Part shown: piece after piece, positions 42,778 to 51,306 of the stretch
Layout of the letters: each line of letters starts with the position of its first letter
Position numbering within the stretch: position 1 is the first letter of the stretch
DNA from: Pseudofrankia coriaricola
Lineage (GTDB): Bacteria > Actinomycetota > Actinomycetes > Frankiales > Frankiaceae
Direction: 5' to 3'
DNA: 64,000 nt
Assembly (NCBI RefSeq): GCF_001854805.1
Contig: NZ_MBLO01000246.1
Location: forward strand, 1 to 64,000
The notes under the pieces: generated by a model
The model's database searches: none
Told to the model about the DNA's origin: nothing
Seen by the model: the letters and a program-made list of their open reading frames with translations, nothing else
Program-made: the position numbers and the translations under genes

Positions 42778-42959
42778 CGTCACTCCCACGGCACCCGCGT
42801 GCCTCCCCTGGGGCACCCCCGGCCGGCGGGGATCGTCCCACGGTACGGCCGGCTGTGCCCGCTGGGCTGGCGGAACGTCGCCGCCGTGTTTCCCCGGCGG
42901 GACGGGCCGGCCGCCGTGTGCCGGGGCGGCACGCGGCGGCCGGCCGGCCATCCGCCGGG

Positions 42960-44615
42960 CTAGGTGGCCAGCGGGACCGGGGTCGCTTCGGGCGTGGCGC
43001 CCTGGGCCTGGGCGGGGAGGGCCGCCGGTTCGGCCGCCAGAGCCGGGCCTGGGCCGGGCGCGGCGGCGGCGCCGCCGGTGGCGGTGGACGCGCGGGCGCC
43101 GACGACCAGGAAGACGACGATGGCCGCGGCCGCGAGGAAGGCGGCGCCGACGAGGCTGGCCACGTTGAAGCCGTGCACGGTCGCGGCTGTCAGCAGCCGC
43201 CCGTGGGCCGCCGCCCCGGTGGCCGCCGGGTGGGAGCCCAGGTAGCCGGAGGTGGCGGTCCCGGCGATGGTGCCCAGCAGCGCGAGCCCGAGGGACGCGC
43301 CGATCTGCTGGGAGGTCATCACCGCGCCACCGGCGACCCCTGCGTCACGGCCGGCGCCGAGGGTGGCGATGCTGTTCGCCGGCATCATCACCCAGCCCAT
43401 CCCGAAGCCCAGCACGACCAGCGACGGCAGCGCCCCGGTCCAGTAGGAGCTGTCCGGCCGCAGCAGGCCGATCAGCGCGAGCGCGACGGCCGCGCTCACC
43501 AGTCCCGTCACCAGCAGGTTGCGGATCGGCGCCCGCACGATCAGTCGGCCGACGATGCGCGCCCCGATGATCAGGCCGATGGTCATCGGGAGGAACGCGA
43601 CGCCGGTGCGGGTCGGCGAGTAGCCGAGCACCTCCTGGAGATAGAAGGTCAGGAAGAACATCCCGGCGAACACGGCCACGCCGAGGCTGAACGTCGCCAG
43701 GTACGAGCCACCGCGGCCGCGGTGCGTGACGACCCGCAGCGGCAGCAGCGGGCTGGCGGTCCTGGACTCGACGAGCACGAACAGGGCGAGCAGCGCGACG
43801 CCGGCGACCAGGGAGACGATCGTCATGGCCGCGTCCCACCCGTCGGTCTCCGCCCGAGAGAACCCGAAGACCAGCGCCATCAGCCCGACGGTCGCCAGGA
43901 GCGCTCCCAGCAGGTCGAGCCGTTCCCGCGCCGCCCTGGCGATCCTGGCCGCCTCGGTGCCGCGCGCCGGGCGTGCCGCCTTGGCGGGCACGGCCGCGAG
44001 GGTGACGACGCTCGCGAGGATGGCGAGCGGGATGGAGATGAACAGGCTGTAGCGCCAGGAGAAGTAGCCGGTGAGCAGCCCGCCGGCAATCAGCCCGATC
44101 CCCGAGCTGGAGCCCATCACCGTGCCGAAGATGGCGAAGGCGCGAGCGCGTTCGGCCGGGACGGTGAACGTGGTCCCCAGCAGGGCGAGCGCGGCCGGGG
44201 TGAACAGGGCGCCGAACGCTCCCTGCAGGCCGCGGGCGGCCAGCAGCATGCCGGTGTTCACCGCGGCGCCGCCGAGCGCGGAGGCGACGGCGAAGCCGGC
44301 CAGGCCGATCAGCAGCGCGCGGCGGCGGCCGAGCAGCTCGCCGACCCGGCCACCGAGCAGCAGGAAGCCGCCGTAGCCGAGCGCGAACATGGTGATGACC
44401 CACTGCCGGCTCGGGTCGGACATGTGCAGCGAGCGCTGCGCGGACGGCAACGCGATATTCATGATCGTGAAGTCCGCGGCGACCATCAGCTGGCCGAGCG
44501 CCGCGGCCGCGAGCGCTCGCCAGCGCCGCGGGTCGGCCGCGCCGTCGTCGTGGTCGGGGCTGGTGGCCGCGGCGGCCGGGTCGGCGGGCCGTGTCGGTGA
44601 AGGGTCCGTGCTCAT
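42960..44615 (-). CDS. DHA2-family MFS multidrug exporter
   Basis: The 551-residue membrane protein has about 14 helices and EmrB/QacA-type motifs: FGYGGFLLLGGRVGELLGRR reads as MFALGYGGFLLLGGRVGEL, followed by RRRALLIGLAGF, and the antiporter motif around GSSSGIGLIAGGLLTGY. It probably exports drugs or metabolites by proton antiport. It is divergent from a MarR regulator with palindromic sites between, so it is likely repressed by that regulator and induced by its substrate. Confidence 0.9.
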   Translation of the reverse strand: MSTDPSPTRPADPAAAATSPDHDDGAADPRRWRALAAAALGQLMVAADFTIMNIALPSAQRSLHMSDPSRQWVITMFALGYGGFLLLGGRVGELLGRRRALLIGLAGFAVASALGGAAVNTGMLLAARGLQGAFGALFTPAALALLGTTFTVPAERARAFAIFGTVMGSSSGIGLIAGGLLTGYFSWRYSLFISIPLAILASVVTLAAVPAKAARPARGTEAARIARAARERLDLLGALLATVGLMALVFGFSRAETDGWDAAMTIVSLVAGVALLALFVLVESRTASPLLPLRVVTHRGRGGSYLATFSLGVAVFAGMFFLTFYLQEVLGYSPTRTGVAFLPMTIGLIIGARIVGRLIVRAPIRNLLVTGLVSAAVALALIGLLRPDSSYWTGALPSLVVLGFGMGWVMMPANSIATLGAGRDAGVAGGAVMTSQQIGASLGLALLGTIAGTATSGYLGSHPAATGAAAHGRLLTAATVHGFNVASLVGAAFLAAAAIVVFLVVGARASTATGGAAAAPGPGPALAAEPAALPAQAQGATPEATPVPLAT

Positions 44616-44715
44616 CGCGTTTCCACCCTCTGCCCCGCGTCCTGGCGGGGTCTCGTGCCGGGCGCCGAAACCGGATGCGGGATGCTGGGCTTCGGCGGCA
44701 CTATCATGGGGACTG

Positions 44716-44735
44716 CCAACGTTGGTGTCGCCAAC
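44716..44735. promoter_or_regulatory. Candidate MarR operator between exporter and regulator
   Basis: CCAACGTTGG (perfect 10-bp palindrome, 44716-44725) overlaps GTTGGTGTCGCCAAC (near-palindrome, 44721-44735). Further GCCAAC half-sites follow at 44757. Position between divergent marR and exporter genes fits autoregulation. Confidence 0.6.
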
Positions 44736-44752
44736 ACTAACAAGATTCGTGG

Positions 44753-45349
44753 GTGGCGCCAACAAATTTGTCGGACGAAGCGGGGTGGGACCTGGTGGGC
44801 GAGAGCTGTGCCCCTGCGGGCGGCGTCGCGGCGGCCGCGACGGATACCGTGGGAGCCACCGCCGCCGAAGGGCTTGCCGCATCCTGGCCGGCCCGGGTGC
44901 GCGGGCTCGCCGGCTGGCTGGTGAACAAGACGGCGGTGCACTCGCACCGGCTGACCGCCGAGGCGTTCACCGCCGTTGGCGGCCGCCGCTTCCACTACGC
45001 GCTGCTCGCCTCACTCGAGGAGTTCGGCTCGTCGAGCCAGGCGGACCTCGGGCGGCATTGCGGGTTCGACCGCAGCGACGTCGCGACCATGGTCAACGAA
45101 CTGGTCCAGGCTGGCCACGTCGAGCGTGCGCAGGATCCGGCCGACCGGCGCCGCAACATCATCGCGATCACCCCGGCCGGGCGGTCGCGGCTGGCGGACT
45201 TCGACGTGGTCGCCGCCGACCTTCAGGACGTCTTCCTCGCCCCCCTGGACACCGAGGAGCGCGCCGAGCTGATCAGCCTGCTCACCCGCGTCCTCGAGCA
45301 CCACACCGCTCTCCACGGCTTCGCCCGCGAACCCCACCCGGGCGCCTGA
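44753..45349 (+). CDS. MarR-family transcriptional regulator
   Basis: The 198-residue protein has the winged-helix core at about residues 75-150: HYALLASLEEFGSSSQADLG, a recognition helix in DRSDVATMVNELVQAGHVER and the wing DPADRRRNIIAITPAGR. C-terminal helices form the dimer region. It probably represses the divergent DHA2 exporter. The GTG at 44753 is the longest start; an internal GTG near 44794 would remove 14 residues and may be the real one. Confidence 0.88.
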   Translation: MAPTNLSDEAGWDLVGESCAPAGGVAAAATDTVGATAAEGLAASWPARVRGLAGWLVNKTAVHSHRLTAEAFTAVGGRRFHYALLASLEEFGSSSQADLGRHCGFDRSDVATMVNELVQAGHVERAQDPADRRRNIIAITPAGRSRLADFDVVAADLQDVFLAPLDTEERAELISLLTRVLEHHTALHGFAREPHPGA

Positions 45350-45361
45350 GGCGCCGCCGGG

Positions 45362-47023
45362 TCAGTGGTTCGCGGTGGCGAGCAGGGTGCCGGTGCTCCA
45401 CAGGACGGTGGCCTTGCCCGCGCAGGCGGCGGCGAGCAGCGCGCCGTCACGGGAGAACGCCAGGTCGTTGATGGCGCCGTGCCCGGCGGTGAACGCCGCG
45501 ACCCGTGCCGGGCGGGCCGGGTCGGTGAGGTCCCACAGCAGCACCTGGCCGTCGGCGCCGCCGGTGGCGAGCCCGCGGCCGTCGGCCGTGACGGCCAGCG
45601 CCGTCACGGCCTTGCGGTGTCCGGCGAGGTCCGCGACCGGCTCTGGATGGGCCGGGCTCGCGACGTCCCAGAGCCGTGCGAGCCGGTCGCCGCCGGCGGT
45701 GGCGAGCAGGGGCCCGGACGGGACGAACCGTGCGGCGTACACGGTGTCGCGGTGCGCGGCCAGCGTCGCCATCCGGGTCGGTTTCGCCGGGTCGGCCAGG
45801 TCCCACAGCAGCACGACGTTGTCGTCACCACCGCTGGCGAGGCGCCGCCCGTCCGGGCTGAACGCGACGGTCCGCAGCCCCTTGCGATGGTCGGTCAGCG
45901 CGACGAGGAGACTGTCCGTCCCGGAGCGGCGGGTGTCCCACAGGGCAACGATCTTGTCCTGCCCGCCGGAGGCGAGCAGATGGGCGTCCGGGCTGAGCGC
46001 GACCGCGCGGATGTAGTGGCGGTGGCCCCGCTCGGTGAAGACCTCCTCCGGCGCGGAGGGGTCGGTGATGTCCCACAGCGCGACCCGCATCCCGTCGCCG
46101 GTGATGGCGAGGCGGGTGCCGTCGGCGCTTGCCGCCAGCGCGCGGACCCATTCCTGGGTCAGCCGGCCGCCGTACTCGATCACGGAGAGCGGCGCCGGGC
46201 GGGTTGGGTTCGCCAGGTCGAACAGCCGGACCCTGCCGTCCTGGGCGCCGCTGACCAGCACCCCGCCAGTCGACGGGAGCACGACGGCGCGCACCGGGGA
46301 GTGCTGCCCCTGCAGCTCGGCGAGCACCCCCGGCGTCAGCACCGGCGCTGACGCCGCCGGCTCGGCCGATGCCGCGGGCCGCGCCTCGGCCGGCGTGGTC
46401 GTGCCGGCCGAGGGCGCCGCCGCGGCGGACGGCACGGGCATGGCGTCGGCCGGCGTCGCCGGAGCGGCGTTCACGGAGCGGGCGGTGGCCGGGAGGACAG
46501 CGAGCTGGCGGCGCAGCCACTCGCGGGCGACCGGGGGCTCCAGGCCGAACAGGTCGAACGACACGGCGCCGGCGAGCAGCGCGGGCCGGCGCAGGTCCTC
46601 GACACGGGCCACGACCATCCGCCCGACCGGCACCTCGCCCGCGCCGGTCTCCGGGCCCTGGCCACCGGCCGGGGTGTCGGTGTCCTCGTCCCCGCCGGCC
46701 GCCGGCTCGCCGAGGCGCGGCGGGTGCGCGGCCGGGCTGGATGGTTCGCCGGCGTCGTCACCGAGAGCGGCGAGGTAGGCGGCGGACAGGACGACGAGCA
46801 CCTGGTCGGCGTGCCCGGCGGCGGACCGCAGCGCCACCGCCACGGCTGGAGCGCCCGGGCTGCCGGCGGGCAGCGGCTCGGCGGTGGCCCGCCGGCCCGC
46901 GTCCTGCAGCTGCCAGACCAGCCAGTCGGCCCAGCCGCGGTCCTGCTCGGCGAAGCTCACCGCGAGGTCCCAGCGAACCACGCCTGGCGCCGCCGAACCA
47001 CCTGTCCCACTGCCCGTTGTCAC
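45362..47023 (-). CDS. TIR-like domain plus seven-bladed WD40 protein
   Basis: The 553-residue soluble protein begins with a TIR_2-like domain (about residues 17-92): WDLAVSFAEQDRGWADWLVW, then DAGRRATAEP and a hydrophobic strand QVLVVLSAAYLAAL. After that strand the usual WCxxE segment with the catalytic Glu is replaced by a Gly/Pro/Asp-rich insert of about 45 residues. The domain then resumes with VGRMVVARVEDLRRPALLAG. NADase activity is therefore doubtful. The C-terminal 300 residues contain seven LWDxxDPAxP repeats, a full beta-propeller very like that of the kinase at 18625. TIR-WD40 proteins may take part in signalling or defence; no partner effector is next to it. Confidence 0.8.
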   Translation of the reverse strand: MTTGSGTGGSAAPGVVRWDLAVSFAEQDRGWADWLVWQLQDAGRRATAEPLPAGSPGAPAVAVALRSAAGHADQVLVVLSAAYLAALGDDAGEPSSPAAHPPRLGEPAAGGDEDTDTPAGGQGPETGAGEVPVGRMVVARVEDLRRPALLAGAVSFDLFGLEPPVAREWLRRQLAVLPATARSVNAAPATPADAMPVPSAAAAPSAGTTTPAEARPAASAEPAASAPVLTPGVLAELQGQHSPVRAVVLPSTGGVLVSGAQDGRVRLFDLANPTRPAPLSVIEYGGRLTQEWVRALAASADGTRLAITGDGMRVALWDITDPSAPEEVFTERGHRHYIRAVALSPDAHLLASGGQDKIVALWDTRRSGTDSLLVALTDHRKGLRTVAFSPDGRRLASGGDDNVVLLWDLADPAKPTRMATLAAHRDTVYAARFVPSGPLLATAGGDRLARLWDVASPAHPEPVADLAGHRKAVTALAVTADGRGLATGGADGQVLLWDLTDPARPARVAAFTAGHGAINDLAFSRDGALLAAACAGKATVLWSTGTLLATANH

Positions 47024-47136
47024 GCCCGCGAGCCTCCCACGTGCCTGGTCACCCGGCCCAGCCGGCCCCGCGTCGGACTGGGTCGCGTCTGATGGCCTCC
47101 GGCCACGCGAGGCTCCGCCATCATCGCCGCAGGGGT

Positions 47137-47170
47137 CCCCGGAAGATCGGCGCTAGCCGATCTTCCGGGG
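47137..47170 (-). terminator. Strong hairpin after the tyrosine recombinase gene
   Basis: CCCCGGAAGATCGGC and its reverse complement form a perfect 15-bp stem with a 4-bp loop, 13 bp after the recombinase stop. Lacking a T-run, it fits the GC-type terminators of actinomycetes. Confidence 0.75.
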
Positions 47171-47183
47171 GAGCGACTTCGGA

Positions 47184-48371
47184 CTAGAGGCCGACGCGGC
47201 CCGACGGGTTGTCACGGTCGAACAGCCGCCCCGCGCGCACGTAGCTGTCCAGGGACGAGGCCGAGCGCCACCGGCCCTGCCGCATGATCGCCCGGTCGGC
47301 GACGCCGGCGCGGGCGGCGGCGGTGGCGAACCCGGAGCGCAGCGAGTGGCCGGCGAAGTCCGCCGGGTCCAGGCCCGCCGCCGCGGCCCGGCGCTGCACG
47401 ATCCGGGCGACCGAGCTGGGGTGCAGCCGGCTGGCCCCGACGTGGCCGTGCCGGTTGATCCCGCGGAAGGCCGGGCCGCCCGTGAGCCTCGCGGCGGCGG
47501 CCCACGCCTGCCAGGCGCGCACGGGGCAGGTCGGCCGGTAGGAGCCGTAGGCGACGCCGACGAGCGCGCCGGCGCCCTCCTGGTCGGTCTTCGACGAGCG
47601 GATCGACAGCACCAGCCCGTCGGCGGTGACCTCGATGTCGGCCACGTCGAGGCCGACCAGCTCGGAACGGCGCAGGCAGCCGGCGAACCCGACGAGCAGC
47701 AGCGCCCGGTCGCGGACGGCGGCGAGCGCCGCGGCCGCGCTGCCCGGCACCGCGTCGCCCGCCAACGCGCCCTTCGGCGTCTCGTCGGCGGGTGCGCCGG
47801 TGCTGGTCGGCGCGTCGGCGGGTGGTTCGTCGATCGCCGCGAGGACGCGGGTGAGCAGCGACGTCTCCAGCGCCTCCTTGCGGGCGGGGCGGGTGCCGTG
47901 GACGCGGCGGATGCCGTCCCACACGGTCGCGACCTCCGGGGACGTCGCCGGGTTGGGCGCCTTCGCGAGCTGGTGGGCGACCGAGATCGCGGCGAGGCGC
48001 CGCCGGATCGTCGACGGCTTGTAGCCGGCGTCCGCGAGGGCGGCGATGTAGCCGGCGACGGTCAGCGCGCTCGCCGGCACGGCCGTCGGCACCGTCGGCT
48101 GGGCGGCGCACCAGGCGCGGAAGTGCCGCAGGTCGGTGTCGTAGGCCCGCCACGTCGAGGTCGCCCGCGCGGCGCGGGCGTACTGCGTCACCCGGCCGGC
48201 CAGCGCCGCGGTCAGGTCCGCGTCGCCGTCCCACGCCACCTCGGCGTCGGCCCGCGCGGGCAGTCTGGCCACCTCGGCGGACTGCTCGCCGCCCGTGGGG
48301 TCGGCGGCTGGCTCGCGTCCGGTGGGCATGGGTGAAGTCTTCTCCCCCGGGTCCCGCGTCAGCAAGACCAT
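47184..48371 (-). CDS. Tyrosine recombinase/integrase
   Basis: The 395-residue recombinase has a core-binding domain (about residues 60-150, STWRAYDTDLRHFRAWC) and a catalytic domain with Arg in CLRRSELVGLDVADI, Lys in SSKTDQEGAG, His/Arg in GHSLRSGFATAAARAG, and Tyr in SLDSYVRAG after QGRWRS. A 45-residue Ala/Pro insertion lies before the first Arg. No excisionase, phage or conjugation genes and no att repeat are seen. Its ATG lies 3 bp from an operator and shares a 52-bp divergent spacer with a small HTH gene, so it is probably controlled by that protein. It may be domesticated. Confidence 0.88.
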   Translation of the reverse strand: MVLLTRDPGEKTSPMPTGREPAADPTGGEQSAEVARLPARADAEVAWDGDADLTAALAGRVTQYARAARATSTWRAYDTDLRHFRAWCAAQPTVPTAVPASALTVAGYIAALADAGYKPSTIRRRLAAISVAHQLAKAPNPATSPEVATVWDGIRRVHGTRPARKEALETSLLTRVLAAIDEPPADAPTSTGAPADETPKGALAGDAVPGSAAAALAAVRDRALLLVGFAGCLRRSELVGLDVADIEVTADGLVLSIRSSKTDQEGAGALVGVAYGSYRPTCPVRAWQAWAAAARLTGGPAFRGINRHGHVGASRLHPSSVARIVQRRAAAAGLDPADFAGHSLRSGFATAAARAGVADRAIMRQGRWRSASSLDSYVRAGRLFDRDNPSGRVGL

Positions 48372-48374
48372 GGC

Positions 48375-48420
48375 TGTCAGTCTGAATTGACAAAGTCATG
48401 GCTGTCAGTCCAAACTGACA
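48375..48420. promoter_or_regulatory. Two tandem 18-bp operators, TGTCAGT-N4-ACTGACA
   Basis: Operator 2 (48403-48420) is a perfect TGTCAGT-CCAA-ACTGACA palindrome that extends to 13-bp arms with CATGGC. Operator 1 (48375-48392) matches with one change. They fill the gap between two divergent start codons, one at 48371 on the minus strand and one at 48424. A TTGACA hexamer at 48387 may be a -35. Confidence 0.75.
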
Positions 48421-48423
48421 GCC

Positions 48424-48636
48424 ATGGACGTGGGCGATCTGCTGACGCGGGTGCGGGCCGGTGACCCGGCGCTCGGTCTGCGGGCGGTCGGAGCGCTCCA
48501 CCGGCTCGCCGAGCAGGTGGAGGCGCAGGCCGTCGTGACGGCCCGCGAGCAGGGCTGGTCGTGGGAGCAGATCGGCGACGCCCTGGGCGTGTCCCGCCAG
48601 TCCGCGCACGCCAAGCACGGGCGCGCGGCCGGCTAG
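48424..48636 (+). CDS. Small helix-turn-helix protein
   Basis: A 70-residue protein that is almost only an HTH: helix one in LRAVGALHRLAEQVEAQAVV, then EQGWSWEQIGDALGVSRQSAHAKH as the HTH. It resembles the short HTH proteins found beside Clp-N-domain genes in actinomycetes. The ATG lies 3 bp after an operator palindrome, with no room for a ribosome site, so the transcript is probably leaderless. It likely binds the TGTCAGT palindromes. Confidence 0.82.
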   Translation: MDVGDLLTRVRAGDPALGLRAVGALHRLAEQVEAQAVVTAREQGWSWEQIGDALGVSRQSAHAKHGRAAG

Positions 48637-48712
48637 CCCGCGCCCCGCGCGGCGTCCCTCCGGTGCTTCGGACAGGACAGATTCGGACAGCAGAAAGAGG
48701 AGGCGATGGCGG

Positions 48713-49300
48713 ATGCCCGCTCGCTTCGCCGCCGGTGCCCGTGGGGTCGTCGGCGCGGCGCTGGCCGAGGCGCGGCTGCGCGGCGACCGGCGGATCGGCA
48801 CCGAGCACCTGCTCCTCGGTGTCCTGCACCATCCAGACACCGAGGCGGCGCGCGCGCTCGGGGTGGACCTGCCCGCCGCGCGCTCGGCACTCGCCGCGCT
48901 GGACCAGGCTGCTCTGGCCGCCCTGGGGATCGCCGTCGGCGCCCTGGCGCCCGCGGCGCCGGCCGACGACGGCGTGGACCCGTGGCCCGCCGCGCGGGCG
49001 CCGGCGTCGGGCGAGCCGGCGTCGGGCGACGATCCGGCCGCTGTTCTCTTCGGCCATGACCGGCAGCGGCCGACGCCGGCGCAGGTCGCCCAGCTGCGCA
49101 CCGCGCTGAGCTCCGGCGCCCGCGCGGTGCTCTCCCGGGCCCTCGCCGTCGCGCCCACCACCCCGGCCCGCCGCGTCACCCCCGAGCTGGTGCTGCTGGC
49201 ACTGCTCGAACGCCCGCCTCCGGACCCGGCCGCCACGCTGCTCGACCGGCTCGGCGTCGACCGCGCCGCCGCCCGCGGCCAGCTCGGCGACCCGTCCTGA
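48713..49300 (+). CDS. Clp N-terminal (double ClpN) domain protein
   Basis: The 195-residue protein carries Clp_N repeats without any ATPase part. The first (about residues 1-55) is ARGVVGAALAEARLRGDRRI, then GTEHLLLGVLHHPDTEAARALG. The second (about 120-190) is ARAVLSRALAVAPTTPARRVT, then ELVLLALLERPPPDPA. The linker is Ala/Pro-rich. Clp-N domains bind substrates or adaptors of Clp proteases, so this may act as an adaptor or decoy. GAGGAGG lies 9 bp before the ATG. It is the second gene of the operon with the HTH. Confidence 0.85.
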   Translation: MPARFAAGARGVVGAALAEARLRGDRRIGTEHLLLGVLHHPDTEAARALGVDLPAARSALAALDQAALAALGIAVGALAPAAPADDGVDPWPAARAPASGEPASGDDPAAVLFGHDRQRPTPAQVAQLRTALSSGARAVLSRALAVAPTTPARRVTPELVLLALLERPPPDPAATLLDRLGVDRAAARGQLGDPS

Positions 49301-49408
49301 TGAGAACAGACCCGCCGGTCGGCTGGTTGGGACCAGCACGGCCGCCGTGCCCGGCCGCGCCGCCGCCCTGGCCAGCTGGTGGCCGCCGTGGGAACGCGTG
49401 AAATGCCT

Positions 49409-49439
49409 TTGACCTCACCTGGAGGTGAGTCCGTAGTGT
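49409..49439 (+). promoter_or_regulatory. MerR-type promoter with 19-bp spacer before ABC exporter
   Basis: TTGACC (49409-49414) and TAGTGT (49434-49439) are separated by 19 bp, longer than normal. Within the spacer lies the palindrome CTCACCT-GG-AGGTGAG (49414-49429). That combination is the hallmark of MerR-family activation. No merR-like gene is in the window. Confidence 0.65.
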
Positions 49440-49569
49440 CCGAACGTGCCGCCCGCGGCCCGGCTGGCCCGCGACGCCCGGCCGCCACCGGCTGTCACAC
49501 CCGTGCGCGAGCGCTGTCAGCGCCGGCAGCGCCGCCACCCGCACCACCGTTGAGAGGGACCGCCACCGC

Positions 49570-51306
49570 ATGCTGATCCGACTTCTGCGGGCCCACCTGG
49601 GGCCCTACCGCGCGCAGCTCGCGGCGCTCGTCACGCTGCAGCTCGCGGCGACGTTCGTGATGCTCTACCTCCCGACGCTGAACGCCGACATCATCGACCG
49701 CGGGGTGATCACCGGGGACACCGGCTACATCCTGCGGCTCGGCGGGATCATGCTGGCGATCACGGTCGGGCAGATCGTGTGCTCCGGCGGGGCCGTGTTC
49801 TTCAGCGCCCGCACGTCGATGGCGGTCGGCCGGGACGTGCGCGCCGCGGTGTTCGACCGCGTGCAGTCGTTCTCCGCCCGCGAGGTCGCCCACTTCGGGG
49901 CTCCGTCGCTGATCACCCGGGCGACCAACGACGTGCAGCAGGTGCAGATGCTCGTCCTGATGGGGTTCACCATGATGGTGTCCGCGCCGATCATGTGCAT
50001 CGGCGGGATCGTGCTGGCGATCCACCAGGACCTGGGCCTCTCGACGCTGCTGGTCGTCGTCGTCCCGCTGCTGGCGATCATCATCTCACTGATCATCTAC
50101 AGGATGCGCCCGCTGGGGCGGGCGATGCAGGAGCGGCTCGACACGGTCAACCGGGTGCTGCGTGAGCAGCTGGCCGGCCTGCGCGTGATCCGGGCGTTCG
50201 TCCGCGACGACCACGAGCGGACCCGGTTCGGGGTTGCCAACGCGGAGCTGACCGACACGTCGCTGCGGTTCGGCCGGCTGATGGCGCTGATGTTCCCGCT
50301 GGTGTTCACCATGGTGAACCTCTCCAGCATCGCGGTCCTGTGGTTCGGCGCGCACCGCATCGACTCCGGGGCGATGCAGATCGGCGCGCTCACCGCCTTC
50401 CTCAGCTACCTGATGCAGATCCTGATGTCGGTGATGATGGCGACGTTCATGTTCATGATGATCCCTCGCGCCGAGGTCTGCGCCGAGCGGATCGAGGAGG
50501 TTCTCGGCACCGAGACGACCCTTCTGCCGCCGGCCGCGCCGGTCACGCGACTGACCCGGCACGGCGAGCTGGAGCTGCGCGGCGTCGGGTTCCGCTACCC
50601 GGGCGCGGAGGAGCCGGTGCTGCGCGACATCAGCCTTCTCGCCCGCCCGGGCCAGGTCACCGCGGTCATCGGGTCGACCGGGGCGGGCAAGTCGACGCTG
50701 CTGTCCCTGATCCCCCGGCTGTCGGACGTCACCGAGGGGGCGGTGCTCGTCGACGGCGTCGACGTCCGCGAGCTCGACCCGGTGCTGCTCGCCGCCACCG
50801 TCGCCGTCGTCCCGCAGAAGCCCTACCTGTTCACCGGCACCGTCGCCTCCAACCTGCGCTACGGCAACCCGGACGCCACCGACGACGAGCTCTGGCAGGC
50901 CCTGGAGACGGCCCAGGCCCGCGGTTTCGTCGAGGCGATGCCCGACGGGCTGGCCACGCAGATCGCGCAGGGTGGCACGAACGTCTCCGGCGGACAGCGC
51001 CAGCGGCTCGCGATCGCCCGCGCGCTGGTGCGCCACCCGGAGATCTACCTGTTCGACGACTCGTTCTCCGCGCTCGACTACGCCACCGACGCGGCGCTGC
51101 GCGCGGCGCTTTCCCGTGAGACCGCGGCCGCGACGGTCGTGATCGTCGCCCAGCGGGTCGCGACGATCCGCGACGCCGACCAGATCATCGTCCTCGACGA
51201 GGGCAGGGTCGTCGGCGTCGGAACCCACCACCAGCTGATGGCCGGCAACGAGACCTACCGGGAGATCGTGCTGTCCCAGCTCACCGAACAGGAGGCCGCC
51301 GCATGA
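49570..51306 (+). CDS. ABC exporter half-transporter, degenerate-site subunit
   Basis: The 578-residue protein has six membrane helices and an ATPase domain from about residue 335. Walker A is [11 protein letters not shown] (Lys374) and the signature is [15 protein letters not shown]. Walker B reads [12 protein letters not shown], with Asp497 in place of the catalytic Glu. In known heterodimeric exporters (TM287/288, LmrCD) the subunit with this change holds the non-hydrolysing site. It overlaps the next gene by ATGA. The likely substrate is a drug or lipid. Confidence 0.92.
   Translation: MLIRLLRAHLGPYRAQLAALVTLQLAATFVMLYLPTLNADIIDRGVITGDTGYILRLGGIMLAITVGQIVCSGGAVFFSARTSMAVGRDVRAAVFDRVQSFSAREVAHFGAPSLITRATNDVQQVQMLVLMGFTMMVSAPIMCIGGIVLAIHQDLGLSTLLVVVVPLLAIIISLIIYRMRPLGRAMQERLDTVNRVLREQLAGLRVIRAFVRDDHERTRFGVANAELTDTSLRFGRLMALMFPLVFTMVNLSSIAVLWFGAHRIDSGAMQIGALTAFLSYLMQILMSVMMATFMFMMIPRAEVCAERIEEVLGTETTLLPPAAPVTRLTRHGELELRGVGFRYPGAEEPVLRDISLLARPGQVTAVIGSTGAGKSTLLSLIPRLSDVTEGAVLVDGVDVRELDPVLLAATVAVVPQKPYLFTGTVASNLRYGNPDATDDELWQALETAQARGFVEAMPDGLATQIAQGGTNVSGGQRQRLAIARALVRHPEIYLFDDSFSALDYATDAALRAALSRETAAATVVIVAQRVATIRDADQIIVLDEGRVVGVGTHHQLMAGNETYREIVLSQLTEQEAAA

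Noticed and set aside
47184-48371. Recombinase as part of an integrated prophage or ICE
   Set aside because: No tRNA attachment site, att repeats, excisionase, structural or conjugation genes occur around it.
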